NCBI GenBank assembly: GCA_022661535.1
Contig: JAKULF010000013.1
Span: forward strand, 496,001 to 560,000
Length of the DNA stretch: 64,000 nucleotides
Direction: 5' to 3'
DNA from: Eutypa lata
Taxonomy: Eukaryota > Ascomycota > Sordariomycetes > Xylariales > Diatrypaceae
Of the stretch, positions 22,887 through 34,862 are shown piece by piece. The position numbers and the translations under genes were made by a program. Each line of letters starts with the position of its first letter. Within the stretch, counting starts at the first letter, position 1. The notes beneath the pieces were generated by a model. The model did not search any database. It was not told where the DNA came from and worked only from the letters and a program-made list of their open reading frames with translations.

Positions 22887-25800
22887 GCTGCTTTAACCGA
22901 TCTCATATATTCCGCAGCCGATATTGACGGAAATCCGATGTTAAAATATATAAGACGCACCTCTACCTGAAATCTTTGATAGGCGTCCCCTGTAACCTTG
23001 CAACTCGATGTTCATGCTCTTTGCAATAGATGCAGTTATGGCGATGCCATGAAGCCCCTAAATAGACAGGAAGATGGGAGGGGGGCCGAGGGCAAATAAA
23101 TGCTCAGAGCCCCAACGACTAAACTATACATCTAGACAAGGAAGCTCGACATAACTAGGTCTCTTTAAGGACAACCTATGGACCACCATGGGTTGCACGA
23201 AGCTTCCTCCGTTTGCAAGAAGTTTGACCACCGCTAAAACAGGCCCAATAGAGCAAGATGGGCATCCCGACCGGATCAGTATCCGCCCGTCCAGATCTCC
23301 CCCTTATTGAAGATATCGCGGCTCTTTACTGCCAAACACTTGAGAATGCTCGTATTAACTGGAAAGGGGGGATCGACATGGTGAGCTGCATTGCCAACCT
23401 GCATTGCAGCCGCAACTAGCAACGTAGACGCGTGGGACTTCCAAATGCCCACGAGGGAGTAGGGACACGTGAGTTACTGGCTGTGCGGGTTGCACGTAAG
23501 GATACATTCGGCTATCGTTAGACGTTGACTCCCGGGATGCTGGCACCCTATTGGTCGATTTGCTCATTGCAAACGGCCTCTGCTATCTTTTGCTTGCTAT
23601 ATAGTGAGCTATCACATATGCTCATAGACCGGTAGCGTTCGACAACCCATCAACTTTCGTAGCCGCATCTTGTGTAAGCCATCGACATGTATCCTCTTCG
23701 TTACTTCTGTCCGTAGAGGTCCACAGGGAGCAGAACAAAAATAATGACCTTCTACTCAAGTCTCCCTAGGAAGAAGCGCCTATAGCTTATGTCCTTGGAG
23801 ATATAACAGTTGCCGCCAAAGTAGCTTCCCTTCCTAAGGCTTGCAAGTAAGGATTGAGGCTTCGTAGGAGACATCTTGAGATAAGCATGTAAAGCCGCCT
23901 CTATGCTTCATGGTGAAAACATATGGTACTTGAAAAGAACAAGCTAACAGGAAGAGTAGACTCTCCAACTTAAAAGACCACACGAATATAGCTGGCTAAT
24001 GAACATGTCACTGACGTAGATGCCCGGGAAGAACGTTGAACAAGGGGAATACTCGGTCAAGATAGATACTTCGGGAATAGCATAGATTCGGAAATGCACG
24101 GCGATACTGTTCATTAGCCGGAGCACTGACGGCACAGCGTTGCGACTTCGTTGACATAGCTTCTGACATCGAGATAACCGCACGGACACATTTCATGACT
24201 TTGATTATATTCTACCGCTTGGCGAGCGAGTCGGCATCATCCTATCTAGATGTCCTTTCACGCAGCGGCCATCTTTTGACGTCTCGTCCGTATGCGGCTT
24301 CACAGGAGTTCGGCAAATGAGCAACTGAAAGTAGAGGGTGTATACGAATAGTGTTATTGCTATAACTATAGCGGACCGATTATATTCACCCTAAGAAACC
24401 TAAGTAGGAGCTGATGGAGGTCTGGAGTGTGTATGACGTAGTTGCGATGGAAACCAACTCGTATAATCAATCATATAAATAACTAGACGCTGTCCTCTGA
24501 TAAGCGAAATGAAGACGTTGGAGATGATAGCGGACGCTGAGAAAGCCGTACATTAACTATGTCGGGGGTCTGAGAGCATCCACCGGATAATGCTCTTCTC
24601 GGCGTGTCCGACCTCTCAATCAAAGATGCAAGGACCCTGGTATGCTATGAGCAACTGAAATCACCATGCTGGGCGAAGCAACGTACATGTCTTCTAAAAG
24701 CTTGTCACCGAACACTGTTGTGCATCCCCAAGTTAATGGATTGCTTGTTACTAGGCTTATGATGACAACAACTTGATTCGGGTTGCATGGTGACACGCCG
24801 GATTTCAATCCAGTTTTCTGGCCATCTAGAGCTGTATACGCCCTCCTGCTGAGTAATGACAATGGAACATCGCCAACACCACGCGCCACGATCAAATATC
24901 CGGCAGAATTAAAGAATGGCCAGGGCGTCGGGCATCAACCGGTCGAAATGGGTTCGTGTATTGCGTAATAGAGTGGCTTTGAATTCATAGGCCGAGTGTG
25001 AATGGGACATTAGGTAGTAAAACTATCACGCTCGGACTACGCGCCGCAGCCACCTTGAGACCAGGAACAGCAGGCCCCAAGTTCAATAACCACAGCTTTT
25101 GAAAGCTATCTATGGGTTGACCGAGAAGTCGCGTTTAATTATAGCTTTATGTCTTAGATAGCGTTCAGCGGTAATACTCGATCAACGTCGCTCGTCAAAT
25201 CGATGATTGATTGACCTACGTATTCAAGACATGCCTAGCAACTACATAAGAGTACCTATGTAGTCCATGCCCAAGGGTAGAGTATACGGGACTTGTACCC
25301 ATGGTAGTGGGCTATCTTTTTACCTCCAAATCTACGAAGTATTGTACCTACACACACATACTGCAAAGCTAGTAAACAATAATAAGCACCTCTGTAGAAT
25401 CCGTCTATCATTCTATAGTCTTTACCAATATAGGGAGCTATAAGCTCAAAAGATAGTCTACACGAGTATGTTTTTAATAGCCGAGAATATTTCAAAGCAA
25501 TCTCATGCGAAACGCTTCTTAAGACGGCGACATCTTGGGTTACATGGTGGGGAGGGCACTGCATCTATCATACGGGAAGCGGGGAGTAAGCCACCACCAC
25601 TACCACCACCACCAACTGAATGACAGGGCGCGCGGGCGGTCACGATTAATTTGGGGACTAAAAAAGCCGCCCCCAACTTTAACTCTTCACTAGCTAAAGT
25701 ACAGCAACGGGGTATGACATAAATGTGAGGAATTTAGTCCCTTTTTATTAGAGGGAAATGTTTTATATTAAGATCGGTTATGATTCGCGTTATCTTTCGG

Positions 25801-26220
25801 AGATATGTATGGTTTTTACAACCTCTCGAGCCTCAATTTTACTGCCTGATCTCACTGCTTGCAAAGCGTACGTATGCCACGTTATTGTACAATACAATAC
25901 CTACAAATGTGATTCAGCTCTGCCACCTTACCCCCCTGCTTGGTCTTGCATAAAAAGACGATTCAGGAATGGTCTGCCAAGCTCTAACGTTCTCCCACGT
26001 CGTTCGTCAGGTTGCCCTGGTCGCTTCTCCACCGCCGATGAAGAGAAGGCAGCCGAAATAATTTGAGCCTCGCGTGCATGACGAACAATTTCCAAGTTAG
26101 TCATCTTACTTCTCTGAATGCCTCAAACCGAAGTCAAACTATCGATTGGCCGGTCCATTATTATTAGATGATGGTGTATATGTTCGAGGGCGCGTTCCCC
26201 GCCGAAGACTGAGAATCGAA
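22887..26220. other. 3.3 kb intergenic, no gene seen
   Basis: Separates the divergent C2H2 and Zn2Cys6 regulator genes. Short reading frames (e.g. 24620-24895 -, 25256-25564 -, 25758-26066 +) have no recognisable domain. A (CCA)n-like run lies at about 25592-25616, and a 9-bp inverted repeat GGGACTAAA/TTTAGTCCC lies at 25654-25662 and 25733-25741. Confidence 0.5.
25654..25741. repeat. Short inverted repeat (GGGACTAAA ... TTTAGTCCC)
   Basis: Perfect 9-bp inverted repeat with a 70-nt spacer in non-coding DNA. Could form a stem or mark a very small relic element; no clear target-site duplication is seen. Confidence 0.35.
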
Positions 26221-28732
26221 ATGAAGAGATCTTCGAGTGCCGGAAGGTCTCCTGTCCAGCGGCTTCCAGTCAACCACCGGAGGCACAAGGTGGCGCCTGA
26301 AGCTCGGAAGCGTGTCGCAACTGCGTAAGTCTGCCAACGTCCCAAACTCCACAGTCCCCAACTCATCACAACCAACATGCCTACGCCGCATATTAGGAGT
26401 TCAACTAACATTTTAGCGTAGATGTAAGTGATGCCTTGATAAGTATTCTGCATCCACTTTCGGCTCTGCTCATTTGGTTTGGAAATGTGACACAACCGCG
26501 GATACCGGAGCCGAGAATGAGAGAAAGGCAGAGACGGGAGAGAGAGAGACGTGATGACAGACGATAACTATTCGCTAACATGAGATGTAATAGGCAATAG
26601 CTGTAACATAAGACGCATCAAATGTTCTGGAGACAAGCCATGTCTTCAATGTAAAAACTCAACTAGGGAATGCGAGTATCCAGTCACGATAGAGAAGATC
26701 AGCGTCCCGCGCACTGAGTTCGAAGAGCTACGCAAGAAATGTGCGTCGCTTGAGCAGTGCTTCAAAGATGCGACAAGAGATGGCGCTTATCGTCGGGAGT
26801 TCGTTTCGCCCGCGACCTCCGTCACTGCTGGTAGCAGTGTTGGTACAGCCACTATGCAGAGCACCGAGAATACCGACGATGAAGCGTCGACCGGCGAAGG
26901 TCGCATCCTTCACGACCCCGATGGGACCGCCCGATATCTCGGCTCGACTTCAGGCGCGACTTTTCTTGACGCGTTGAAGGAGTTCATGAGGACTGTCTTT
27001 CCTATTGCGTGGCCTAACTTTCAAGGCCCAGAAGGAACCTTTCTAAATTCACTGGGATTCGTTCAAACGCACGACTCAAGGCCTCTGCCCCAGCATGATG
27101 GCGTCGTCCCAACATATTTACCGGATCAAGCTGACATGGAGACGATGGTGGCTCAACTGAAATATTTTATTCAGGATGGCAACGGTGAATACGCCTCTGG
27201 TGGCATATTCTACTGGGGCGACCTTGATCCGACCGGCCTCGAAGAGAATCACCTGCATACTGCAATGAATCCTCGAACAGTGCGATATCTCGGTCTTTTC
27301 AACGCTGCATTTGCTATGACCTGTCACCTGGAAACACCAACGGAAGTCAGGAGCAAGGGAATTCAGCTCGGCGAACCTTACTTTATGAGAGCCAGGTTTT
27401 GGCTAGGTAATCCCTTGGAGACGACAAACTATACACCCGACGACCTTCCCGCGCTAGCCATGATGAGCATGTACCTAATCGAGGTCAATAGGCGTGATAC
27501 TGCGTATCTTTATGTCAGTATAGGTATGCATCTGGCCATTATGCGTGGAGTTCATCGAGGGTTTGGGGTAGACGAGCATGGCAAACGAGCCTTCTGGACA
27601 CTTTATGTCCTAGACAGGTGAGTTCCTTGATGGGCATCAACATGAACGTATGGATCACTTACCCACTCCTAGATGGCTGAGCTGTCTGATGGGTCGCCCT
27701 CCAACAATCCAGGATGAAGCAATCCAACTTTTACCCCCTAGTGATTTTAGGTACGTGAATATCGGCATCCCCAGCTGTCCTGTACCCATGCCTGACCTTT
27801 GCTAGCGGTATGCCCCCGGCTATTGGGCTGAGAGCGCATGTCGAGCTTTCGAAAATATGCGGGTACATCGTCTGCAACACGTATCGCATTGCTCCTTGGG
27901 AACGAGGAACGATTAGCACTTCCGCATTGGTCGACAATGCACTTACCCAACTATCCGGTTGGCTAGCTAATTTACCACCCGAGCTTCAAATGGGTAGGGA
28001 TACTCGGAGTAATGATCGAGCTTGCTGCGAACTTCATATGACCTACAACCAGGTATGTTTTATCCTCGGCGTCCGTGGAGCTGTTCTAAAGTTTGGGTCT
28101 AGCTTCTGATCTTAACTGTTCGGCCTATATTCTTCATGGCTGTCAAGAAGGCCGTGGCCGACCGGTATACAGAGCGTACCTGGAATCTGGAGAACCACGC
28201 CCAGCTCTCACGTATTCGACAATGTATCGAAGCCGCGAGAGCGAATCTTCGACTAGGCAGGTGGATCCGTGACAGTACCATATCTCACAAACTGCTCACG
28301 TGTAACCTGCATAATATATTTAACGCTGCCACCATTCTCCTACTTAACCAGCTGCTCTTTGATAGCTTAGGGGAGAGCCAGGACTTGCGGGACATCTGGT
28401 TCGCCATCGAGTGCTTCGAGGCCGAAGGGCGAGGGGAGAACAACTACGCCAAAGACTGCACGCGTGTCCTCAAGGACCTCGACGCCCTCGTCAAGCGCAT
28501 GCGAGACCAGACGTTTGAAGACCGGTCCCAGGTCCGGAACAGCCAGTTCGCCACCCCGCAAACCCAACTGACGGCGACGACGGCCTACGACGTCGGCTTC
28601 ATCCTAAACCCCGAAGTTCCGCCTAATATCCTGCCGAACCAACACAATCTCCCCGGCACCATCTACAACGAGCTCTCCAATTGGATAGACCATGATGACT
28701 TGCAGCTATATAACGACCCATTGTTTCTTTGA
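26221..28732 (+). CDS. Zn2Cys6 transcription factor with fungal-specific domain
   Basis: Model: 26221-26324, a 2-nt exon 26422-26423, 26594-27617, 27673-27750, 27806-28052 and 28103-28732; 694 residues, phase kept throughout. With the 2-nt exon the N-terminus reads VATAC then NSCNIRRIKC, a perfect cluster: C36-x2-C39-x6-C46-x5-C52-x2-C55-x6-C62. Without it the first cysteine is lost or a stop appears. The Zn2Cys6 domain is followed by a coiled linker (EFEELRKKCASLEQ) and the fungal-specific middle homology region (about residues 200-420): AMMSMYLIEVNRRDTAYLYVSIGMHLAI, then the intron-spanning WTLYVLDRWLSCLMGRPPTIQDE. The last exon restores LLILTVRPIFF. Nuclear regulator; target unknown. It lies 6 kb from the cluster edge and is a candidate pathway regulator, which is inference from proximity alone. 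Confidence 0.85.
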
Positions 28733-30168
28733 CGGAGGTTCGCACGGTGAAGCCTTCTCATCTCAGTTCTCTTGTTTGGATTTGTGGACAGATTGCCTTT
28801 ACAGCGCAGGGAGTCGGGCCATTTCCTCATCGAGTTTACTCATGCATCAGGTTGTTGTTTTCTGGATAAGCGTTGCGAACTTCTCTTCCATTGTTTACTT
28901 AAAGTCTTGATGAGACACCCAAAAGCATCTTCTTTCTGGCAGGTACGGGAACTTGTATGTAGTTACTATACATATACACAACGTTACGACTGAATGAGAC
29001 CTCATTTCTAACCCTCAAAAATGCAACGCATAACTCCATGTTTCCTGCTATCAACACATCTAGAGCGTCGAATACTTTAAATATGATCTATCTTCCCCTC
29101 TGTTTCACCCATAGTTATCCTACTACTCTTGACACCTTACATGGCTGCGTTATGAGCTATCTAGTACGAGTCTAGTTACATGAAAGCAATCGAAGGTGTT
29201 AGGTGGGCTCAATCAAAGTCTAGAGCTAGTAGTAACAGTTTGGTCTTCTTATCAATTGAGCGCCACGGAAAGCTCTTCTCCCATAAAAATAGAATGTATT
29301 CAAGTAGACAATGGCCTTGCGAAACTTTGGGGTATGAATTTTGTCCGACATTGGCAATTGACTATATGCTGATTAGGTACATGTAGCTTGTGGGGTTTGA
29401 CTCCCTAACCCCTATTCTGCCTTATCTGACTCACAATTTCGAGTAGTCCGGAGAGCCTGGTAGCAAAGGAGAAAGCCCGTGTTGAACCGCACAATCCACG
29501 TAGCCGGCAAGGTCTAATCGAGCTCGGATCAGTTGCCTTCGCCAATTATGTCCACCATTATGGCCTCAGACCTATGTTCATACGTAGCTCTTGCATCTTG
29601 CTTACTGCTTGCCGGTCAAAGCCTACCGTCTGTTTACCTGTTTTATTTCCATGCCATAACGGACGGGCGACAGGTGGACCAGCCGCAAACCAATCGGCTT
29701 AAGAACAGCCCTCAGTGCATATATGAGGCCGATTTCCACAGCGCTGAACGAAAGCCCTATGGGTACACGGCCTCCCAACTTCTGGTTTTGGATATTAACA
29801 GAGTGTGTTCGCTAGAGTGTAGACTGCCATTTAGGCCATTTTAGAGGGCCTCAACAACGTCAGCAGAGCCTCTTATCCACTCTGACTTTCCTCTGGAGAT
29901 GATTTATCTATTGCTCGATTCACCTTTCTGGATTGTGCCGTGTATAAGGCTTTCGGGCAGATAATTTTGCGTGGGATAACAGGATCACAGGAAACGTATA
30001 ATAACTATCTATTAAAAGCTAGAGGTAAGCAAATTCTCAGCGGCATGTTATGATAAGATTCCGAACCAGAACTAACTACTGGTTCCGCGTGACTAGTCTT
30101 CAGGGGAGGCTACTCTATCAAATACAGTTCAGGGGTGTTCATTACAGTAGAGCTTCACTGGCTTCAGA
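28733..30168. other. Intergenic, no gene seen
   Basis: 1.4 kb between two co-oriented regulator genes. Includes a 103-codon frame (29533-29844 +) with a hydrophobic start but no recognisable family, and two isolated GGCCTCA heptamers (29562, 29847) like those clustered downstream at 31.6-32.0 kb. Confidence 0.5.
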
Positions 30169-31114
30169 ATGGAATATCAGTATTTCTCAAGTGCGACAGC
30201 CCCCCGTCGGCGGGGCTCTCTTCAACTGAGTGACGGCGACGGAAGTTCTCCTGAGGGAAGTCAGTATACTACGGGTCATCTAGATGCTAGCCCTGGAGGA
30301 GACAGATATGGAGGACAGTGGGATTGCTCCGAGAACATGGAGACGACATTCCCCAAAGTGCAGCATAATTGGTCGCACAGCTCTAACCATATCCCGTATC
30401 CTTCACAGGATCTTGGAACTCCACTAAGCAACTTTGGAAGCGGTGTTGAGATGATACCGACGACCAGCTTACCTAAAAATGCCCGTTACGGTGACGTGGC
30501 TGAACAAACGTCTATGCAGTATGAGGAGCCTTCCTATGAGGGGCTTCACCTATACGGCAATGGAATGGAAGACGTGTACCCCTCCCCGAGCTCTTACTTC
30601 AACACTTCATCAGCCCTGGGCTCCGATGAGATGTACTTTGCAGTTACTGAAAGGGGCTTCTCCAGATTTGGCTCACCTGTCCAAGGCTCAACACCATGTG
30701 CTAGTAGCAATACTAGCGCTGGGTTCATGAACCGGTACGCTCTCACTGTAGTAGCTGCATTATCTATCAATCCTCTAATATCTCCATAGACAATTAGGGG
30801 GCTCGTCGGGAGTCGGACGAGACCGTCCATTCCAGTGTGAATCAGAGGGCTGTGACTGGTCTTTCTCACTCAAGAAGGACCTCGATCGCCATCACGAAAG
30901 CAAACATAGTAGCAATCCACCATACCATTGCCGATGTACTTATCGAACAACACGGAAAGATAACTTTCGACGACACGTGAGGACTTGTGATAAGTCTGAG
31001 CAAGACGGTTACTTTACCTGCTGTTGCGGCCACCTCGAAACTGAACACCAACATTTTATCTCCCATATAGACCATTGCAACTCTAAGCGTCGCGGTCGCC
31101 CTCGGAAGAACTAA
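30169..31114 (+). CDS. C2H2-like zinc-finger transcription factor
   Basis: Exons 30169-30734 and 30790-31114 (intron GTACGC...CCATAG, phase 2) give 296 residues. The N-terminal 190 residues are polar and Ser/Gly/Tyr-rich with no known fold. The second exon encodes a canonical finger (FQCESEGCDWSFSLKKDLDRHHESKH), then an unusual one (YHCRCTYRTTRKDNFRRHVRTC). A further cysteine/histidine group (CCCGHLETEHQHFISHIDHC) follows, and the protein ends in an AT-hook-like KRRGRPRKN. The domain layout resembles small C2H2 regulators of Sordariomycetes. Without splicing the frame would stop before the fingers, which supports the intron. Nuclear; target unknown. It lies between the Zn2Cys6 regulator and the PAQR gene near the cluster border. 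Confidence 0.8.
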
Positions 31115-32876
31115 TGGTTGGTTGTCTTAAGTGAGGGTATGTGGAAGGAAGAAACGTGTGCAGCTTTGAATCAAACACATGAGGGTTTAGTTTATTGTCA
31201 GCTCTTAGAACAACATTGAGTTCATCCGATTGAGGCTTTGTGTCTGGATTTAAGTATGTGATAAATGTTGTGAAAGCTTTGCCTTGGTTTTCTCTTGCCT
31301 GAGTGGAGGTGCATGGTTGGCCTGCTGAGGGTTGATGGGTACGGCCCCCGAAGATGTCTGGAGAGGTGATGCAAAAGAACCTGGCATGACAGGAAAGTGA
31401 GATGAATTGGACTTTTAAGCTTTAAGTTACGGGTACGATTACTATCTTAAAAAAAATTCTCCAAAGGCGAATGGGGGATGGTGAGATCATTTAAGTTGGC
31501 AAATAAGGGTATAGTACCCGACAGGGTAATGTACCCTCGATATGCCAACAAAATGACTCTGCCTGCAGCCACCCTGTTATTCGGACCCTAATGGGCCCCT
31601 GATTGGTAGACAGGAATATACGCAATAACCCTCAAATTATTGTCGTAGAAAAGGCCTCAAAGTCACAACTAGAAACCCCCCGCAGGCTAGAAATTGGCCT
31701 CAGAATAACAGGAAGCCTTATTTCGTCGTGTAGGAAAATGGCCTCAGGGGAGAAGGATTTGGAGTCAAACCATGCAGCCGACCTATCTATTCAGTCTAAG
31801 GCACCTGCCAAAATGGCCTCAGTGACTTCTTGTCAATGACTGGATTAATAAAAGACCACCTTACTGTAGCACGGCATCAATACCACATAACCTTGCAGAT
31901 AACGGAGTATTTCATTGCAAAAGGGCCTCAGTTTAATGATGTGATGTCACCATCGTGATAAAGGACCTCAACCTCGGTGTGACCTGGTGAACTATTAACC
32001 TTTCCATCACATATATGCATAATCCTTCGATGCCTCCTCGCTCTATGTACAACTGTAATTGAGTAACTAAGGATCATCCAGTGCCCACATTCTCTTATGT
32101 AGATAAAGTTGTAGCTTATACCACCGATTTGATGGGTATATTGTATCCTGAGCCAAGAGATGCTCTAACGGAACCCCCGATACGCCTCCAAGATATTGAT
32201 CAGCCTAGCTGTTCTAGAATAACATGGCACGCCATTCCACAGGTTTAAGCATATATACTAATATATAATCGATTTCTAGGCGTAGCCTAAGTCATGGGTA
32301 TGAATTTGCTGAAGGATAATGCAACTCGTCAGATCCCTTCTTTTCGATGTATAGACCTGATATGATTCGACGACTTCAAGTGTCAGTATTATGTTCATCG
32401 GTATGCTGAGCTTCCCGGTCATACTCTCTTCTACTGGCTTGCAGTTTCTCAGAAGCCCTCTTTCATGATACTAGCCTTTGAATCATGGAGCATCCAAGGC
32501 TGACTGTTGCCGAGAGCAGAGTTCCCGGATACAGTTCCGATGTGATGTTGTATTGCATTTTGAGCTTGCAGCTAGTTTAGACACTCTACAACACTGGAGT
32601 TGAGCGTGCATCATGTCGAATACTCTCAATAAATAATATTACCTCACTAACTGAGCTAGACAATAGGAAAACTACCTTAAGAGGCATTCACTGGCTTTTT
32701 ATATATAATATTCTAAGCTGATCTGCCTCGTTAGTACATAAAGGGCATATATTTATTGCTCTAAGCCTCCACATCTAACAGCTTCTTATGCCTAGTCTAT
32801 ATCAAAATCTATCTATGATAGGGTGCACAAAACGCCTAATATACACGCTATGGTTTGCCCCTCACTCGATCACTTC
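31115..32876. other. Convergent intergenic with repeated GGCCTCA motif
   Basis: 1.8 kb between the stop codons of the C2H2 gene (+) and the PAQR gene (-). The part 31653-31970 contains same-strand repeats of AAAA(T/G)GGCCTCA; the rest is AT-rich with no supported gene. Confidence 0.6.
31653..31970 (+). repeat. Interspersed GGCCTCA heptamer array
   Basis: GGCCTCA occurs at 31653, 31696, 31740, 31815 and 31924, with a one-base variant (GGACCTCA) at 31963. All are on the same strand and most are preceded by an A-run (AAAAT/AAAAG). Spacings are irregular (43, 44, 75, 109 and 39 nt). Chance expectation for a given heptamer in 320 nt of one strand is about 0.02. Confidence 0.75.
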
Positions 32877-33977
32877 CTATATCATAGACTCCGCAAGGCG
32901 TGCCCATGCGATCTCCAGCATGTACCTAATGTGTATACAACCATTCACTCCACCCCATGCAGAGCAAACATGCCATAGGTTATGACTAGAGCCGATGTAA
33001 TCAAACTTCTTCGGAAAGACGCTCTCTGGAAACTTCGTCGCGTAGATCATAGCCCCTATAAACGGCGGGGCCAAAACGGAAACGCAGTGGCTGTACAGCT
33101 CGGCACTCGCCTTCCACCCGTGCAAGTACGTCGAGTGCGCCATGGGAATCAGGGTTCCAGTAGCGAGCATCGAGCAGAAGTACAGCGTGCGCATCCACGC
33201 GCGGCTCACGGGCACCCAGTCGCAGTTGACGATGAAGACGGCCTTCTCCGGGGTCTCGAACACGCTTGTGAACGGCAGGACCATGCCAATGATGCACCAG
33301 GCGCCGGCGACGGTGAGGTAGAAGCGCAGCCAGGCGGTTTCCTGGTAGAAGGCGCAGTACACGGAGGCGAAGTTGAACGAGGAGCATGCTAGCGAGATAG
33401 AGAGTACGTCTACCGCTACGAATGTCACGATGGCGGTTGGGCTCGACGAGCACTTGGCTGTGTGCCACATTATGCTGCAGACCATGCAGCCCCCAAAGCA
33501 GAGGAAGTAGGTTCCGGCCATAGCGACGTCAGAGTACCCGCCGGGACCGTACCAGGTAGGCAATGGGGAAATGTACAAAGGGAATGCAAATAGGATAATG
33601 ACCGCAGCGATTACATGAGTCCAGATATTGGTCGTCTCGTTGTGAATGCAGAATGCCGACCCTGCCGTCGCCCAGTGTGACTTGGTGAAGCGATACCCAT
33701 GCAGAATGTACTCGTTGAGCTGCCATGGTGCTGGCAAGTCGTCATAATCCAATAGACCCTTGGTCTCGGCCCGTTCCAAGGCTCGATCGATGTCTTTTTG
33801 GAGCTCGGGACTTGAGGGGTCGTGCTTTTTGCCAGATTTTCCGGCTACGTGGCCCATCGAATCTAGAGCTGGCACAATGGAAGTCTGCTCTTCATTCTTT
33901 TCGTCCAGTGTTGAGAGTATTGAGCCATAGTTTCTCCCAGAGGAAACTAGACCTTTCTTCACGTCCATCGTTGCCAT
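32877..33977 (-). CDS. PAQR/hemolysin-III family seven-TM protein (Izh-type)
   Basis: Single exon, 366 residues from the first true ATG (MATMDVKKG). A hydrophilic N-terminal region of about 85 residues precedes the PAQR signature: W(Q)LNEYILHGYR, then the conserved block FCIHNETTNIWTHVIAA. Seven hydrophobic segments follow, with MWHTAKCSS after TM2 (the usual S-x3-H zinc-ligand region) and SSHNLWHVCSAWGG near the end (usual form SHQxxHxxxxxA). Zinc ligands His are conserved, while the common Gln is Asn here. Fungal Izh proteins are membrane receptors or ceramidase-like enzymes linked to zinc and sterol balance. It is adjacent to the cluster but ordinary fungal genomes carry several such genes, so membership is doubtful. 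Confidence 0.9.
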   Translation of the reverse strand: MATMDVKKGLVSSGRNYGSILSTLDEKNEEQTSIVPALDSMGHVAGKSGKKHDPSSPELQKDIDRALERAETKGLLDYDDLPAPWQLNEYILHGYRFTKSHWATAGSAFCIHNETTNIWTHVIAAVIILFAFPLYISPLPTWYGPGGYSDVAMAGTYFLCFGGCMVCSIMWHTAKCSSSPTAIVTFVAVDVLSISLACSSFNFASVYCAFYQETAWLRFYLTVAGAWCIIGMVLPFTSVFETPEKAVFIVNCDWVPVSRAWMRTLYFCSMLATGTLIPMAHSTYLHGWKASAELYSHCVSVLAPPFIGAMIYATKFPESVFPKKFDYIGSSHNLWHVCSAWGGVNGCIHIRYMLEIAWARLAESMI

Positions 33978-34862
33978 GGGCGTTGGAATCAATTTTAGTA
34001 ACTGGCATGCGATAGATATGCGACATGGTCGATATACGGCCTTTTCTACATCTCAGTTCGGGAACGGAGAATATGGTTGTCCTACGGTCCTCTGGACTCG
34101 GCCGAGACGTGCAATACTGTCAACTTACCCCATTGGGATGGTATTACTAAGATGAGATTGAGAAAGAAAATACGGAACGTCAGATCCTCAACACTTCGCA
34201 AGACATTTCTAGAGATAATGCACGTTTCGGGTTGTACGGAATGGAGTGACTGGCTGGAATAGTTCTTGACGTCGTGGTGGGGACATTTGCTCTTGGGTGA
34301 ACCCAAATAGCGTCATGGATCTCACCCCATCGATCCTGTCATCTGCTAAACAACGTCGTGACTCGTGGCAAGCAGGAATGTAGGTATGTAAGCAGTACCT
34401 TAGTAAAAGTCATAGTTAATGAACATGTAATCGGAAATTTCATTTTGTGATCGAATACGCGCCTGTCCTAGATTCGTGGCATCCGATTCTTTGTCCCTCA
34501 GCGATATCTCTTCAATAAAGTATAAAGAAAGTAATGTTTCATTTTGGGCGAGTTTTGACGCTTGATGTATATGAACGCCTTATCAATTCATGATCTCAGC
34601 CTTTTAAGCTACATAGTGAGTTGGATGCCAAGACCTGCCCCTGAAAGCCCTGCAACAGGGACCCTAATATTATCATCTTTATGAATGAGTTGCACATTTC
34701 GACTCCTCACAAGCATCCACTAACACAGTAGCATTCGGATTTCATCTTATACCACACCCAACTCATAGCGATTTCGAAATAAGCGAGAGGATTATAAGTG
34801 ATACGCTGGTATACAAGTACTCATTGAATATTTCTACTATTTCTACAGCTATCCACGAGTCC
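33978..34862. other. Intergenic, left border of the biosynthetic cluster
   Basis: 885 nt upstream of the PAQR gene and downstream of the prenyltransferase stop codon. No gene or repeat recognised; the PAQR promoter is expected here. Confidence 0.5.

Noticed and set aside
29533..29844. 103-codon frame with hydrophobic N-terminus upstream of the C2H2 gene
   Set aside because: No family recognised, and no splice or conservation evidence; left as intergenic.
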